Below the pieces are notes generated by a model. The model saw only the letters and a program-made list of their open reading frames with translations. It made no database searches and was not told the origin of the DNA. The position numbers and the translations under genes are program-made. Shown in pieces: positions 33,019-42,473 of a stretch of 64,000 bases of DNA. How positions within the stretch are numbered: position 1 is the stretch's first letter; each line of letters starts with the position of its first letter. Origin of the DNA: JBJSXJ01 sp044235425 (GTDB taxonomy: Bacteria > Planctomycetota > Planctomycetia > Pirellulales > Pirellulaceae); NCBI GenBank assembly GCA_044235425.1, contig JBIIHW010000011.1:1-64000 (forward strand). Reading direction: 5' to 3'.

Positions 33019-34621
33019 GGTGCGATCGGTTCAGGCCGTCGATCCCGAGCCACCCGCTTGGCAGCACGCTCTCGTGCAGTGGCCCGCGAGCGGACCTGAT
33101 CCTCTCATCATTCCCGCCGCGTCCTTCCCTCAGATCGGTGCTGAGGACTTCACGGTTACTAGCTGGGTTCGAGCGGACGAACGGCAGGGCTCGGTCGGCG
33201 GAACGTTAATCGGCCAGTACGATGCCGCTCGACGCCGTGGCTGGCACATTACGCTGAAAAGCTCGAGTGGCGTGACGAGTAATCAGCCACATGATCGCCA
33301 GTTGCAGTTTGGCGTGGACGATGATCGTCAGGGTGAATGGCGAGATTGCGGGCGCCCTGGAAATTCAATCTTGGGTTTCTCAATGGCGGTCCACAACGAT
33401 GCACTTTACGTCGGCACGTGCGAACCTGGCGAGTCGGAAGCTGGTCGAGTTTACCGGTATGACGGCGGTCAGCGGTGGGTAGACTGTGGCGCTCCCGATC
33501 GTTCGAACAGCGTGACCAGCATGGCGGTGTATCAAAACCAGCTCTATGTGGGCACGGGAAAATATCGATTGGCCGGTTCGAGTTTGCCGGAATCGCTCAA
33601 CGTCGAACGAGGCGGTCGCATATTTCGGTACGATGGACAGAAGCAATGGGAATTAGTGGGTGAGTTTGCGGAAACGGAGGCGATTGGCGGCTTGGTCGTT
33701 TTTCGGCGGCAGCTCTACGCCACATCGCTCTACAAACCGGCAGGCTTTTTTCGATACAAAGGTCAGCCGCACCACTGGCAGCAACTCGCCCTGCCTCGTC
33801 TGGCAGATCCGCAAACCAAAGAACTAGTGAATCAGCGAGTCATCGCGCTGCATGCGCACGGCGATGACTTACTGGCCAGCAGTTACGATAGTGGCCGCGT
33901 CTATCGCTATGACGATCGCGGTACGGGGCAGTGGGAGGATTGGGGCCTGCTCGGAACGAACACGCAAACGTATTCCTTCACGCGATATCAGCGCGATTTG
34001 CTGGTCGGCACGTGGCCCAGTGGTGCGGTTTTCCGCCGCATCGCTTCTGCTCCTCAAACGCCAGAAGATCGCTGGCAGTCCGTGGGGCGGTTAGGCGCAG
34101 AGTTGGAAGTGATGGGGATGATGGTGCATAACGGACGACTTTTGGCAGGCACCTTGCCACTCGCCGAGGTCTATTCTTGGGAGTCGAACGGAACGTGGCA
34201 GCGACTCATCCAACTCGACCAAACTCCAGCGGTGAAGTATCGACGCGTATGGACGATGGCGGAGTACGATTCCGCGGAGGGTGACTGTGAACTGTACTGC
34301 AGCACGCTGCCCACGGGACGCATTCATGCCTACTCGCAGGGCAAGCAAATCGCGTCTGGGCGTGCTGTGCCGGAGGGCTGGCATCATGTCGCCGCGAGTC
34401 GTTCGGGGGACCGACTAAAGCTCTACCTGGATGGTGAGTTACTTACCGAATCCCAGGCCATGGTGGGGAAACCTTACCAGCTCACCAGCACGGCACCGCT
34501 CACGCTAGCACATGGTGTGAACGGTCCATTTGCCGGCGAACTACGCGACCTGCGTCTTTATCGTCGCACGCTCTTACCCGCGGAACTCAAGCAGCTTGCC
34601 AGGCTCAAGCCCGCGATGTAG
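32930..34621 (+). CDS. Secreted LamG-type protein with an inserted beta-propeller
   Basis: A 563-residue exported protein (signal FSGVILAALAVWIGFPRV, cleaved after VQA near residue 36). It opens with the first half of a LamG/concanavalin-like fold (FTVTSWVRADERQ, GWHITLKSSS). A propeller of repeated YVGT/YRYD units follows (MAVHNDALYVGTCEPGES, SMAVYQNQLYVGTGKY, DDLLASSYDSGRVYRYDD). The LamG fold then resumes near residue 470 (GWHHVAASRSGDRLKLYLDG, GELRDLRLYRRTLLPAEL). The propeller thus appears inserted into LamG. ATG 32930 is preceded by GGTGGGAAG. It overlaps the SUMF1 gene by 89 bases in another frame. Confidence 0.75.
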   Translation: MKSCRRDSWRVPAFSGVILAALAVWIGFPRVRSVQAVDPEPPAWQHALVQWPASGPDPLIIPAASFPQIGAEDFTVTSWVRADERQGSVGGTLIGQYDAARRRGWHITLKSSSGVTSNQPHDRQLQFGVDDDRQGEWRDCGRPGNSILGFSMAVHNDALYVGTCEPGESEAGRVYRYDGGQRWVDCGAPDRSNSVTSMAVYQNQLYVGTGKYRLAGSSLPESLNVERGGRIFRYDGQKQWELVGEFAETEAIGGLVVFRRQLYATSLYKPAGFFRYKGQPHHWQQLALPRLADPQTKELVNQRVIALHAHGDDLLASSYDSGRVYRYDDRGTGQWEDWGLLGTNTQTYSFTRYQRDLLVGTWPSGAVFRRIASAPQTPEDRWQSVGRLGAELEVMGMMVHNGRLLAGTLPLAEVYSWESNGTWQRLIQLDQTPAVKYRRVWTMAEYDSAEGDCELYCSTLPTGRIHAYSQGKQIASGRAVPEGWHHVAASRSGDRLKLYLDGELLTESQAMVGKPYQLTSTAPLTLAHGVNGPFAGELRDLRLYRRTLLPAELKQLARLKPAM

Positions 34622-34696
34622 CTCCCTGGTGTTACCGGCAGGCTCGAAGCTTCGCTCGCCGTCCGCCGATGGCGAGTGGAAAGAAATCGCCGAACC

Positions 34697-34727
34697 AAAA
34701 AAAACAGGGGACAGCTGTCCCCTGTTT
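34697..34727 (-). terminator. Intrinsic terminator of the MFS gene
   Basis: A perfect 26-base palindrome (34702-34727, arms AAACAGGGGACAG and its complement) is flanked on its left by a run of A. In the minus-strand transcript this is a GC-rich stem followed by eight T, 26 bases after the MFS stop codon. On the plus strand only three T follow, so it is stronger for the minus strand. Confidence 0.85.
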
Positions 34728-34753
34728 GGCTTGAACCACTCAATGGTCGCCGA

Positions 34754-36469
34754 CTAGTGGCCGGCTTGGCCGTCAATATGTTCGGTCTTGTAACCGCCGC
34801 GTGCCATGAAGTAAAGGATGAGCAGCAGGTAGCCTGCGGCCATCGTTGCTGGCACGAGCGCGGTGACGATGAGTGCTTGTTTGCTGCCGTAGAGACGACC
34901 GGCACTCACCACGGGAGCATCGGTTTCGAGGTTCGGCTGCGCCTCTTTCTCGAACCATTCGTTCAGACCGGAAAGCTCTTTTACGTCTTCGAGTTTCCGT
35001 CCTGATTTTTCGAGTGCTGCGATGTCAGCCTTGAGAGGATCACCGGGCGTTTTGCCTTCTTCGACCAGCAAGTTGGCAACCTTCGCTCCGTCCAATCCCG
35101 AGACTTCCGGGAACCACAAGAAGCCTTTACCACCGCCGGCCTTGTAGCGAGCGAACGTTTCGGGGGCTTCCTTTTCCAGCTTGGTGGTGGCGTAGTAATC
35201 CTGCTTGTAGCCGATGCCGGGACCGCCCAGCAGACCAGCGGACAGCATCCCGACACCGCCCAGGGCACCGAGAGCCATGGCACCCCCGCGCGGGAATCGT
35301 TCGGAGGCGACACCCAGCATGGTGGGCCAGAGGAACGTCTTGCCAAAGCCGTAAACCGTGGCTGCGACAACACAGAGGATACCGCTGGTGGCATTCCCCA
35401 GCATCGTCAGACCAATCGCTCCGAGAATGCTGCTGATGAACAGCAGTCCCAGCGGCGAAATCTTGTGCACGATCGGACCGGCAAAGAATCGCAAGACGAA
35501 CATCAGCCCCGAGGTCCAGATGAAGAGCCACAAGCCGTATTCTTTACTGTTGAGGATCGTGCCCGTGATGTTGGTAATCCAGCTATCCGTGCCCAATTCC
35601 ACATAACCCACCAGGGCGTGCAGGACCAGCAGCATGGCAAACATCCAGTGGCCGGGGGAGAAACCGGTGCAAGCACCAAAAATTCCCAGCAATACAGCGG
35701 CCACAGCGATTCCGGTCCAGTTCGGCAAGCCGTAACCTGGCAAGAGGTCCCAGAGCCAGAAGCCGAGCAACGCAACGACCACGAGCGCCCCGAGCAAACC
35801 CACTTCGCGCAGCATGCTCGACAAGCTCACACCGGCCACACGCGCTTCCGACTTGGGGAAACGCTGTCCGACCATCATCACGCCGTAGAGAATCGTCGGC
35901 ACCAAATAGGAACCAATCTGGATTTCCCAGGAAAGATTCATTTTGTTGAAGAGCAAACCGAGGAGGGCGCCAAGGATCAAACCGCCCGGCCAGCCGGCAT
36001 GTAGGATGTTCAGCCAGTGCGTCTTGTTATTGGGATAGAGTGTCGCCGTGAGCGGATTAATCACCGCCTCGCACGTGCCGTTGCCGAGCGCAAACAAAAA
36101 CGCTCCCCAGTACAAACACTGAAAGGTGGCATCTTTGCCCAGTGACTGATAAACGGGACCGGCGGCTAGCGTCACGACGACGGAGGCGACGTGGAGCAGC
36201 CAGGCGATTGCCATGAGGGGACCGTATCCGACCAAGTCCGCAAAGAAACTGAAGAAGATGATCGTCAAGCCAAAGCCGACCAAACCACCACCTGTGATCG
36301 CGCCCAGTTCACCCTGAGTGAAACCAAACTGGCTGCTCCAATTGCCCAGAATGGCACCGCGGACCGAAAAGCCTACGCCGGCGGCAATGAGGGTAAGAAA
36401 GCTCGCGAGAAACAATCGAAATTCGTTGCCATTGGCCGGACTGCCAGCACTGGCGGTTGCCTGACTCAT
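34754..36469 (-). CDS. Major facilitator superfamily transporter
   Basis: A 571-residue inner-membrane transporter with about 12 hydrophobic segments (for example FLASFLTLIAAGVGFSVRG, GGLVGFGLTIIFFSFFADL, LRFFAGPIVHKISPLGLLF). The topology resembles sugar/proton or fucose-type MFS members, but the substrate cannot be read from sequence. A polar loop of about 125 residues (TTKLEKEAPETFARYKAGG and onward) sits before the last membrane helix, which is unusual. I chose ATG 36469 with AGGGAG upstream. It ends at the terminator at 34697-34727. Confidence 0.85.
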   Translation of the reverse strand: MSQATASAGSPANGNEFRLFLASFLTLIAAGVGFSVRGAILGNWSSQFGFTQGELGAITGGGLVGFGLTIIFFSFFADLVGYGPLMAIAWLLHVASVVVTLAAGPVYQSLGKDATFQCLYWGAFLFALGNGTCEAVINPLTATLYPNNKTHWLNILHAGWPGGLILGALLGLLFNKMNLSWEIQIGSYLVPTILYGVMMVGQRFPKSEARVAGVSLSSMLREVGLLGALVVVALLGFWLWDLLPGYGLPNWTGIAVAAVLLGIFGACTGFSPGHWMFAMLLVLHALVGYVELGTDSWITNITGTILNSKEYGLWLFIWTSGLMFVLRFFAGPIVHKISPLGLLFISSILGAIGLTMLGNATSGILCVVAATVYGFGKTFLWPTMLGVASERFPRGGAMALGALGGVGMLSAGLLGGPGIGYKQDYYATTKLEKEAPETFARYKAGGGKGFLWFPEVSGLDGAKVANLLVEEGKTPGDPLKADIAALEKSGRKLEDVKELSGLNEWFEKEAQPNLETDAPVVSAGRLYGSKQALIVTALVPATMAAGYLLLILYFMARGGYKTEHIDGQAGH

Positions 36470-36740
36470 GCGTGGAAACTCCCTGGGTGGATCGGAATGG
36501 TCTGGAGGTGTGTGGTCGCGCACGCCTGGCGAGTTCCACCAGGTGCCGCGGGAAGCCGGAGAGTATACACGGGGAGCGGGGCAAGTAAACGCTAATCTTG
36601 CCCCGTTCCCGCAAATCCCCCGCTACCGGTTCGGCTTGACCCGTTTCGCAACCTTGCGCTAGGATGCGCTCCCCAGCCGGTGCTGGATTGAGTCATGATG
36701 TTTCAAGTCCTCTTCCCACAGGCAGCGACGGCGTATCCCC

Positions 36741-38117
36741 ATGGAGCTACCAAGGCGACTGACGTGGTCACTGCTGGCCCTCGTGGTCGTGGCGTTCAGC
36801 CTGCGCTTGGCGGCCGGTTGGTGGTGGCAAAGTCGTTTGCCGGATGGCGAGCGATTTCGGTTTGGGGACAGCCAGAGCTACTGGGTGCTGGGGCAATGTT
36901 TCTATCGCGGTGAACCGTATGAATATGGAGCCGACAATCGAGTTTTTCGCACGCCCGGTTACCCAGCGTTGCTGGCCGCACTGTTCTGGATTCTCGGGAC
37001 GGACAATCCGCCCGTAATCTGGGCGCGCGCACTCAGCGCTTGGTGCGGCACGTTGGCAGTCCTGGGCGTCGTCTGGCTAGCGGCGCAGTGGTTTGGCTGG
37101 CGCGGTGGGTTGGCGGCGGGCTGGATAGCGGCGATTCATCCCGAGGCAATCGCGCTGGGAACTTTTGTGTTGAGCGAAGCTCCGTTTTGTCCACTCATGC
37201 TGCTGCAGCTCAACGCCTGGCAAGCGGCGGCCGCTGCCAACTCGCGCTGGACCTCTTCTGGCCCAGTCTGGAGTTGGAGCGTTGTGGCGGGTGTAGCCGC
37301 AGGTTTGGCAACGCTCATGCGCCCGAGTTGGCTGCTGTTTACTCCCCTGGCGATGATGGGAGCGATGATCGGAACGGCCTGGCGATCGAAATTTCGCCGC
37401 CCCGAAAACTCGACCGCGCATCATCGTGCTGAATCCGCAACACCTTCGTTGATAACTCGCTTGACTGCTCAGCTGCCGATCGCCATCGCGACCGTGGCTG
37501 GGCTCGTGATTACCCTTGCGCCCTGGTGGTATCGCAACTACGTGTTGACGGGCGAGTTCGTCCTCACATCGCTGCAGGTGGGAGCCAGTCTGTACGATGG
37601 CATAAACCCGCAAGCGACGGGCGCGAGCGACATGCATTTCGTCCGGCCGGCGATCGAGCGGCTGCGATCCCTAGACGCTCAAGCTGCCGTGCCACCCACC
37701 GCCAGCTTCGAAGTGCGACTCGATCGCTACCTGCGCGACGAGTCCCTGGGATGGGCCCGCGAGCATCCGCGCGAAGTGCTGCAGCTAGCGGGGATCAAAC
37801 TCGTGCGGATGTGGAATCTTTGGCCCAACGCCAACGAAATGGGGGGGCGAGTGGGGCGATGGGTTGTAACGATCGGATTTGTGCCGCTCGTCTTACTTAC
37901 CCTCTACGGACTTTTTCGGCGCTGGGGAACACCGTGGATGGCCTGGTTGGCATTATTTCCCGCTGTCTACTTCACGCTGCTGCACGTGATCTTTGTCAGC
38001 TCGATTCGCTATCGACAGCCGGCGCTGCTACCGCTGATTGCCTGGAGTGTCGGCGGTTTGGTGACGCTGCATTATGCCGCTGAGCGACCGTGTGCGGACG
38101 GGAGGCGAGATGAGTAA
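36741..38117 (+). CDS. GT-C type glycosyltransferase (ArnT/PMT-like) membrane protein
   Basis: A 458-residue polytopic membrane protein. After the first membrane helix (LTWSLLALVVVAFSLRLAAG) it has RFRFGDSQSYWVLG, with an acidic residue in the first periplasmic loop as in GT39/GT83 enzymes that use lipid-linked sugars, then VFRTPGYPALLAALFWIL and about nine more hydrophobic segments. It should transfer a sugar from a polyprenyl-phosphate donor to an envelope acceptor. The last eight bases overlap the AsmA-like gene, so they form an operon. Confidence 0.78.
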   Translation: MELPRRLTWSLLALVVVAFSLRLAAGWWWQSRLPDGERFRFGDSQSYWVLGQCFYRGEPYEYGADNRVFRTPGYPALLAALFWILGTDNPPVIWARALSAWCGTLAVLGVVWLAAQWFGWRGGLAAGWIAAIHPEAIALGTFVLSEAPFCPLMLLQLNAWQAAAAANSRWTSSGPVWSWSVVAGVAAGLATLMRPSWLLFTPLAMMGAMIGTAWRSKFRRPENSTAHHRAESATPSLITRLTAQLPIAIATVAGLVITLAPWWYRNYVLTGEFVLTSLQVGASLYDGINPQATGASDMHFVRPAIERLRSLDAQAAVPPTASFEVRLDRYLRDESLGWAREHPREVLQLAGIKLVRMWNLWPNANEMGGRVGRWVVTIGFVPLVLLTLYGLFRRWGTPWMAWLALFPAVYFTLLHVIFVSSIRYRQPALLPLIAWSVGGLVTLHYAAERPCADGRRDE

Positions 38118-41100
38118 AACTTCCGCCCAGGCGACGCCTACCTCACACGCGCCGACTTCCGCCGGTGCAGTGAGTGGTGCGACATCGGCCGCTGGTGCCC
38201 CTCTGTCCCCTACCCCGCCCTCTTGGACGGCACGGTGGCGCGAGAAAATTACGGAGGCTTTTCGTGAGTTAATCGTGGCGTCTCTGCTGGTGGTGGCAAT
38301 TGCAGCACTCGGCTGGATCTATGTCGTGCATCATTTGGATGAGCGGATTCGAGCGGCAGCGGAATTGCGTTTACAGCAAAGTCTGCAAGGTGAGCGCTGG
38401 CGCGTCTCGGTTCAGTCCGCTCGTCGCGTGACGGGGGAAGGCATTGAACTGCGAGGCGTCCGCTTACATGACGGCGACCCGGAACTGCCGCTGGCCGAGA
38501 TCGATGAGGTGCAGTTGCGCTGTGGAACGGAGCTGGCTGATCTCGTGAATCAGCAGATTCAGATCTCCGAAGTCGTCTTGAGACGACCGCGGGTGGTGGT
38601 GCGACGAGCGGTGGATGGCGCCTATCCCTGGGAGCAACTGACAAGTTTGCGGGTGGCACCCCCGGATCCCACTCAGCCGCGTTTCCCGATTCGCATCGAG
38701 GGTGGCATGTTGGTTGTGCAGTCGCCCCGCATGCCGGCCAAGTTGGCTTCGGCCACTCGCCATTCAGCTGCTACCAACCAGGCTCGTAGCAGCACCCCCG
38801 GCACGGTTCCTCGCCCGCTGGAATTGCGACAGATTCAAGGAAGTCTTCTGCAACCGCTCGGGGCGGCGAACTCGAACGGACAGTATCAACTACGGCTGGA
38901 TGGTCAGGCGAGCTGGTGTGATGAATTGTCGCTGGAGATGGACTGGGAGCTGGAAACGGGCGCGGTCCAAGTCTCGGGCCAGGCAGCGGGCGTCCGCTTG
39001 GCATCCGAGCTCACTCGTGTCCTCCCGCTGGAATGGCTCGAACGGCTCGGTCGTTTCGCCGAGTTGCGAGGGGATGCGAATGTGCGTTTCGAATGTCGTC
39101 GCGAGGAAACGACGGAGCCTTGGCGCTTCGTCGTCGCGGGCGATTTGCTGGACGGTCGGTGGGAGGATCGTGAACTGCCCGCCCCGATCACCGACTTAGC
39201 TGGTCATTTTTCGTGGTCCGAGTCGGGTGGGGCGATCGAACAGTTGACAGGTCGCTGTGGTGACGCGCTGCTCGAAGCAAGTCTCCACTGCGACGGCTAC
39301 ACGGCGGACAGCCCGCTGCACCTGACCGCCAAGACTCGTCACTTTGATTGGAATCGAGCCTGGATTGAATTGTTGCCGAACCAGTTGCGAGCGATCTGGG
39401 AGAAGTTCGCGCCGTTAGGAAAATTTGATGCTGATCTCGACCTGCGCTATGACGGGGAGAATTGGCAGCCGGACATTGTTGTTCAGTGTCATGATGTTTC
39501 GTTTACGTACCATCGTTTCCCTTATCGATTACACGGTGGTCAGGGGGTGTGGGAGTATCGCGATGGTCGTTTGACGACGGACAATTTCCAAGCCCGGGTA
39601 CGGGGTCGACCGGTCGTCTTTCATGCTGATCTGCGGAATCCGGGTGAAAATTTTACCGGAGTGTTCACGGTCGATGTCGCGCAGCCAGTTCCACTCGACG
39701 ACGAACTGATGGCAGCGCTACCGGAGCAGCCGCGTACGATTGTGCGCTCGTTGCAGCCGCAGTGCGAGTGGACGGCGCGAGGCCGATTTCAGCGGATGGA
39801 TCCGGCGGGACCTGTCGAACGAGCCGTGGATATCGATATTCATCGCGGCTCCGTGCAGTACACGGTCTTCCCCTATCCGCTTACTGGTATTCATGGCCAG
39901 TTGCGCTGGCGAGATGATCGCTGGGACGTGAAGGACTTAACCGGAATGAATGACAGTGCGCTGGTGGTCGCCCGCGGTGGCTGGAATACGGACCGACAGG
40001 GTGAAACCGATTTCCAGCTGGATTTAGAAGCCGCTGATTTGCCTCTGGAAGAAGAGCTCAAGCGCGCCCTGGCTGCATCGGGCCAGCGTCTCTGGAGTTC
40101 CTTGCAACCGCGCGGCACGCTCGACTATCTCACGATTGCGATTCGCAAGCCGCGGGCGGTCCGCCAGTGGTCGGTAGAGGTTTATGGTTTGAAGCGTCCG
40201 GCGGTACCGGGTAACGATGGGCGTTATATTTCGGTGCGTCCGAACTGGGCGCCCTTTCCACTGGAAAATGTCACGGGAGCCGTTCGCTATCGCGATGGCC
40301 ACATCGAACTCGATGGCTTGCGCGCCGAGCATGGGCGGACCGTCATTCTCGGTCACGGCATCTGTCAGCTCGAACGCGAGGGAGGCTGGAGTGCCAGTTT
40401 GCATCGGGTGAGCGTGGATCGGTTGACGTTGGACCGAGAAACGCTGGCGGGCTTGCCGAGTGCCTGGAGCACGGGACTGGCGCGTCTGAACTGGAGTGGT
40501 CCAATCCAGGCGACCGGCTCGATCAATCTGGCGGCGCCAGCGAAAGCCGGCCAGCCAATTTCCGCCTCCTGGGATCTCAATTTAGATGTTGAGAATGGCA
40601 GTTTGAAAGTGGGCCTTCCCGTGGAGCAGATTCGGGGCGAAGTGCATTTGATTGGCCAGAGCGATGCGCAGTCAGTCACCAGTCAGGGTGAACTTCACAT
40701 CGACTCGGCCGTCTGCCAGGGAGTCCAGGTTACTCAGCTACGCGGTCCCTTTCGCTTAACCCCCCAGCGACTCATCTTTGGTGACCTCTGGGCGGAGCGT
40801 GGTCGAGGAGAATTGCCTCCGCGACCCATCACGGCGCAGCTGTTTGGTGGACGAGTGGCGGGGGATGCCGTGGTGACGTTGGCCGACGAGGCGCAGGTAC
40901 GAGTGCAAGCGGATATTCAGAACGTTGACCTCGGTGAACTATCGCGAGAATTTGCTCCCAAGGGACGCGATGTGATGGGGCGAGCTTTTGCGGCGGTCAA
41001 ATTTGAGGGTACCAGTCGCGGACTCAACACTTGGCGCGGTGGCGGCAAGGTGACCTGTCGAGATGCCGATTTTTTTGAGGTGCCGGTGATGGCCGCGATG

Positions 41101-41535
41101 GTCAAAACGGCGCGTGGTTTACCAGTCGACCAAGCAGCCGCGTTTCAGTTGAGCGATGTGGATTTTCGCTTTGATGGGGAACGAGTCTATTTTGAGCGTA
41201 TTGATTTCAAAGGCGATGCGGTAACCTTACGGGGTTCCGGAGAAATGTCACTCAACCGCCATGTGGATTTACAGTTCTACACGCTGATGGCACGCGATGA
41301 ACTCAAGATTCCCGTCCTGGGCCCGATGCTCAACGAGGCAAGCCGGCAGATCATGGAAGTGCGCGTGACGGGGCCACTGGAAGAACCCACCGTCGACAAA
41401 AAAGTGGTGCCCGTGATTAATGAGGCTCTGCAAAAGATGTTTCCCGAGCTGACTGGTCGCGCTGGCGAGCGCAAGCCTTGGTCCAGCCGAGTTCCGGGGC
41501 CGGCCCAACTTCTCCCCCTGGGTGCTCCGCGTTAG
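38110..41535 (+). CDS. Large AsmA-like envelope protein
   Basis: A 1141-residue protein with one N-terminal membrane segment (LIVASLLVVAIAALGWIYVV, about 55-75) and a long periplasmic beta-rich body. The C terminus (about 970-1130) is AsmA-like: FEVPVMAAMVKTARGLP, FDGERVYFERIDFKGDAV, RGSGEMSLNRHVDLQFY and VPVINEALQKMFPEL. AsmA/YhdP/TamB-type proteins bridge the periplasm and move phospholipid to the outer membrane; that role here is inferred. ATG 38110 has GGAGG upstream and overlaps the glycosyltransferase stop. Confidence 0.78.
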   Translation: MSKTSAQATPTSHAPTSAGAVSGATSAAGAPLSPTPPSWTARWREKITEAFRELIVASLLVVAIAALGWIYVVHHLDERIRAAAELRLQQSLQGERWRVSVQSARRVTGEGIELRGVRLHDGDPELPLAEIDEVQLRCGTELADLVNQQIQISEVVLRRPRVVVRRAVDGAYPWEQLTSLRVAPPDPTQPRFPIRIEGGMLVVQSPRMPAKLASATRHSAATNQARSSTPGTVPRPLELRQIQGSLLQPLGAANSNGQYQLRLDGQASWCDELSLEMDWELETGAVQVSGQAAGVRLASELTRVLPLEWLERLGRFAELRGDANVRFECRREETTEPWRFVVAGDLLDGRWEDRELPAPITDLAGHFSWSESGGAIEQLTGRCGDALLEASLHCDGYTADSPLHLTAKTRHFDWNRAWIELLPNQLRAIWEKFAPLGKFDADLDLRYDGENWQPDIVVQCHDVSFTYHRFPYRLHGGQGVWEYRDGRLTTDNFQARVRGRPVVFHADLRNPGENFTGVFTVDVAQPVPLDDELMAALPEQPRTIVRSLQPQCEWTARGRFQRMDPAGPVERAVDIDIHRGSVQYTVFPYPLTGIHGQLRWRDDRWDVKDLTGMNDSALVVARGGWNTDRQGETDFQLDLEAADLPLEEELKRALAASGQRLWSSLQPRGTLDYLTIAIRKPRAVRQWSVEVYGLKRPAVPGNDGRYISVRPNWAPFPLENVTGAVRYRDGHIELDGLRAEHGRTVILGHGICQLEREGGWSASLHRVSVDRLTLDRETLAGLPSAWSTGLARLNWSGPIQATGSINLAAPAKAGQPISASWDLNLDVENGSLKVGLPVEQIRGEVHLIGQSDAQSVTSQGELHIDSAVCQGVQVTQLRGPFRLTPQRLIFGDLWAERGRGELPPRPITAQLFGGRVAGDAVVTLADEAQVRVQADIQNVDLGELSREFAPKGRDVMGRAFAAVKFEGTSRGLNTWRGGGKVTCRDADFFEVPVMAAMVKTARGLPVDQAAAFQLSDVDFRFDGERVYFERIDFKGDAVTLRGSGEMSLNRHVDLQFYTLMARDELKIPVLGPMLNEASRQIMEVRVTGPLEEPTVDKKVVPVINEALQKMFPELTGRAGERKPWSSRVPGPAQLLPLGAPR

Positions 41536-41600
41536 AATCATGACCCTGTTGGTTGCTCATCATGCTCTGCTCGATTATTTGATACGAGGATCGATCATTT

Positions 41601-42440
41601 ATGCGTTTCACGAAGATGCACGGCGCGGGCAATGATTATGTCTACGTCGACTGCTTTGCTGCCGCTCCTCCGTCCGACCCCGTGACACTCGCCCAGCGCA
41701 TCAGCCATCGACATTTTGGTGTGGGTAGTGACGGCTTGATCCTGATCCGCCCTTCGCAGCAAGCGGCCGCGCGCATGCAGATGTATAACGCCGATGGCAG
41801 CGAATCGGAGATGTGCGGGAACGGACTGCGCTGCGTGGCCAAGTATGTTTACGATCATGGTCTGGTCCAAAAGACTTCCTTCGCCTTAGAAACCGGCGCG
41901 GGGATCAAACAGGTGGAGGTCGAAGTCGTGGCGGGCAAAGTGGCGCGCGTACGAGTCGACATGGGTGAGCCGATTTTGGAGCCGGCACGCATTCCCACTC
42001 GCCTGACCGGCTCACCAGTGGTCAATCAAACCTTGACAGTCGCAGGGCGTAACTTGACGGTTACCGCCGTCTCCATGGGAAATCCACATTGCATCGTCTT
42101 CGTCGAAAAAGCGACAGATGAATTGGTGCTTGGAGTCGGGCCGCAGGTGGAAACGGCCGCCGAGTTTCCGGCGCGGGTGAATGTCGAGTTTGTGGAAATC
42201 ATTTCGCGGCAGGAAGTGCGTCAGCGCACCTGGGAACGTGGTTCGGGCGAGACCTGGGCTTGCGGAACGGGGGCCAGTGCGGTCTGTGTGGCGGGAGTGC
42301 TGGCGGGACGGACGGAGCGGCGCATCATCAACCATCTGCTGGGAGGCGACCTGGAGCTGCACTGGGATGAGCGGGACAATCATGTCTATATGACGGGACC
42401 CGCCACGGAAGTGTTTACCGGCGAGTGGCTTGAAGGGTAA
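41601..42440 (+). CDS. dapF: Diaminopimelate epimerase
   Basis: DapF interconverts LL- and meso-diaminopimelate for lysine and peptidoglycan. The 279-residue protein has MHGAGNDYVYVDC, the first catalytic cysteine in GSESEMCGNGLRC, GNPHCIVF and the second in WERGSGETWACGTGAS. Length and both active-site cysteines are as expected. It implies meso-DAP peptidoglycan precursor or lysine synthesis, of interest in planctomycetes where cell wall content was long disputed. It lies 65 bases after the AsmA-like gene. Confidence 0.96.
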   Translation: MRFTKMHGAGNDYVYVDCFAAAPPSDPVTLAQRISHRHFGVGSDGLILIRPSQQAAARMQMYNADGSESEMCGNGLRCVAKYVYDHGLVQKTSFALETGAGIKQVEVEVVAGKVARVRVDMGEPILEPARIPTRLTGSPVVNQTLTVAGRNLTVTAVSMGNPHCIVFVEKATDELVLGVGPQVETAAEFPARVNVEFVEIISRQEVRQRTWERGSGETWACGTGASAVCVAGVLAGRTERRIINHLLGGDLELHWDERDNHVYMTGPATEVFTGEWLEG

Positions 42441-42473
42441 CGGCGGAGTCGCGCAAGAGCAAGGAAGCCGGTG

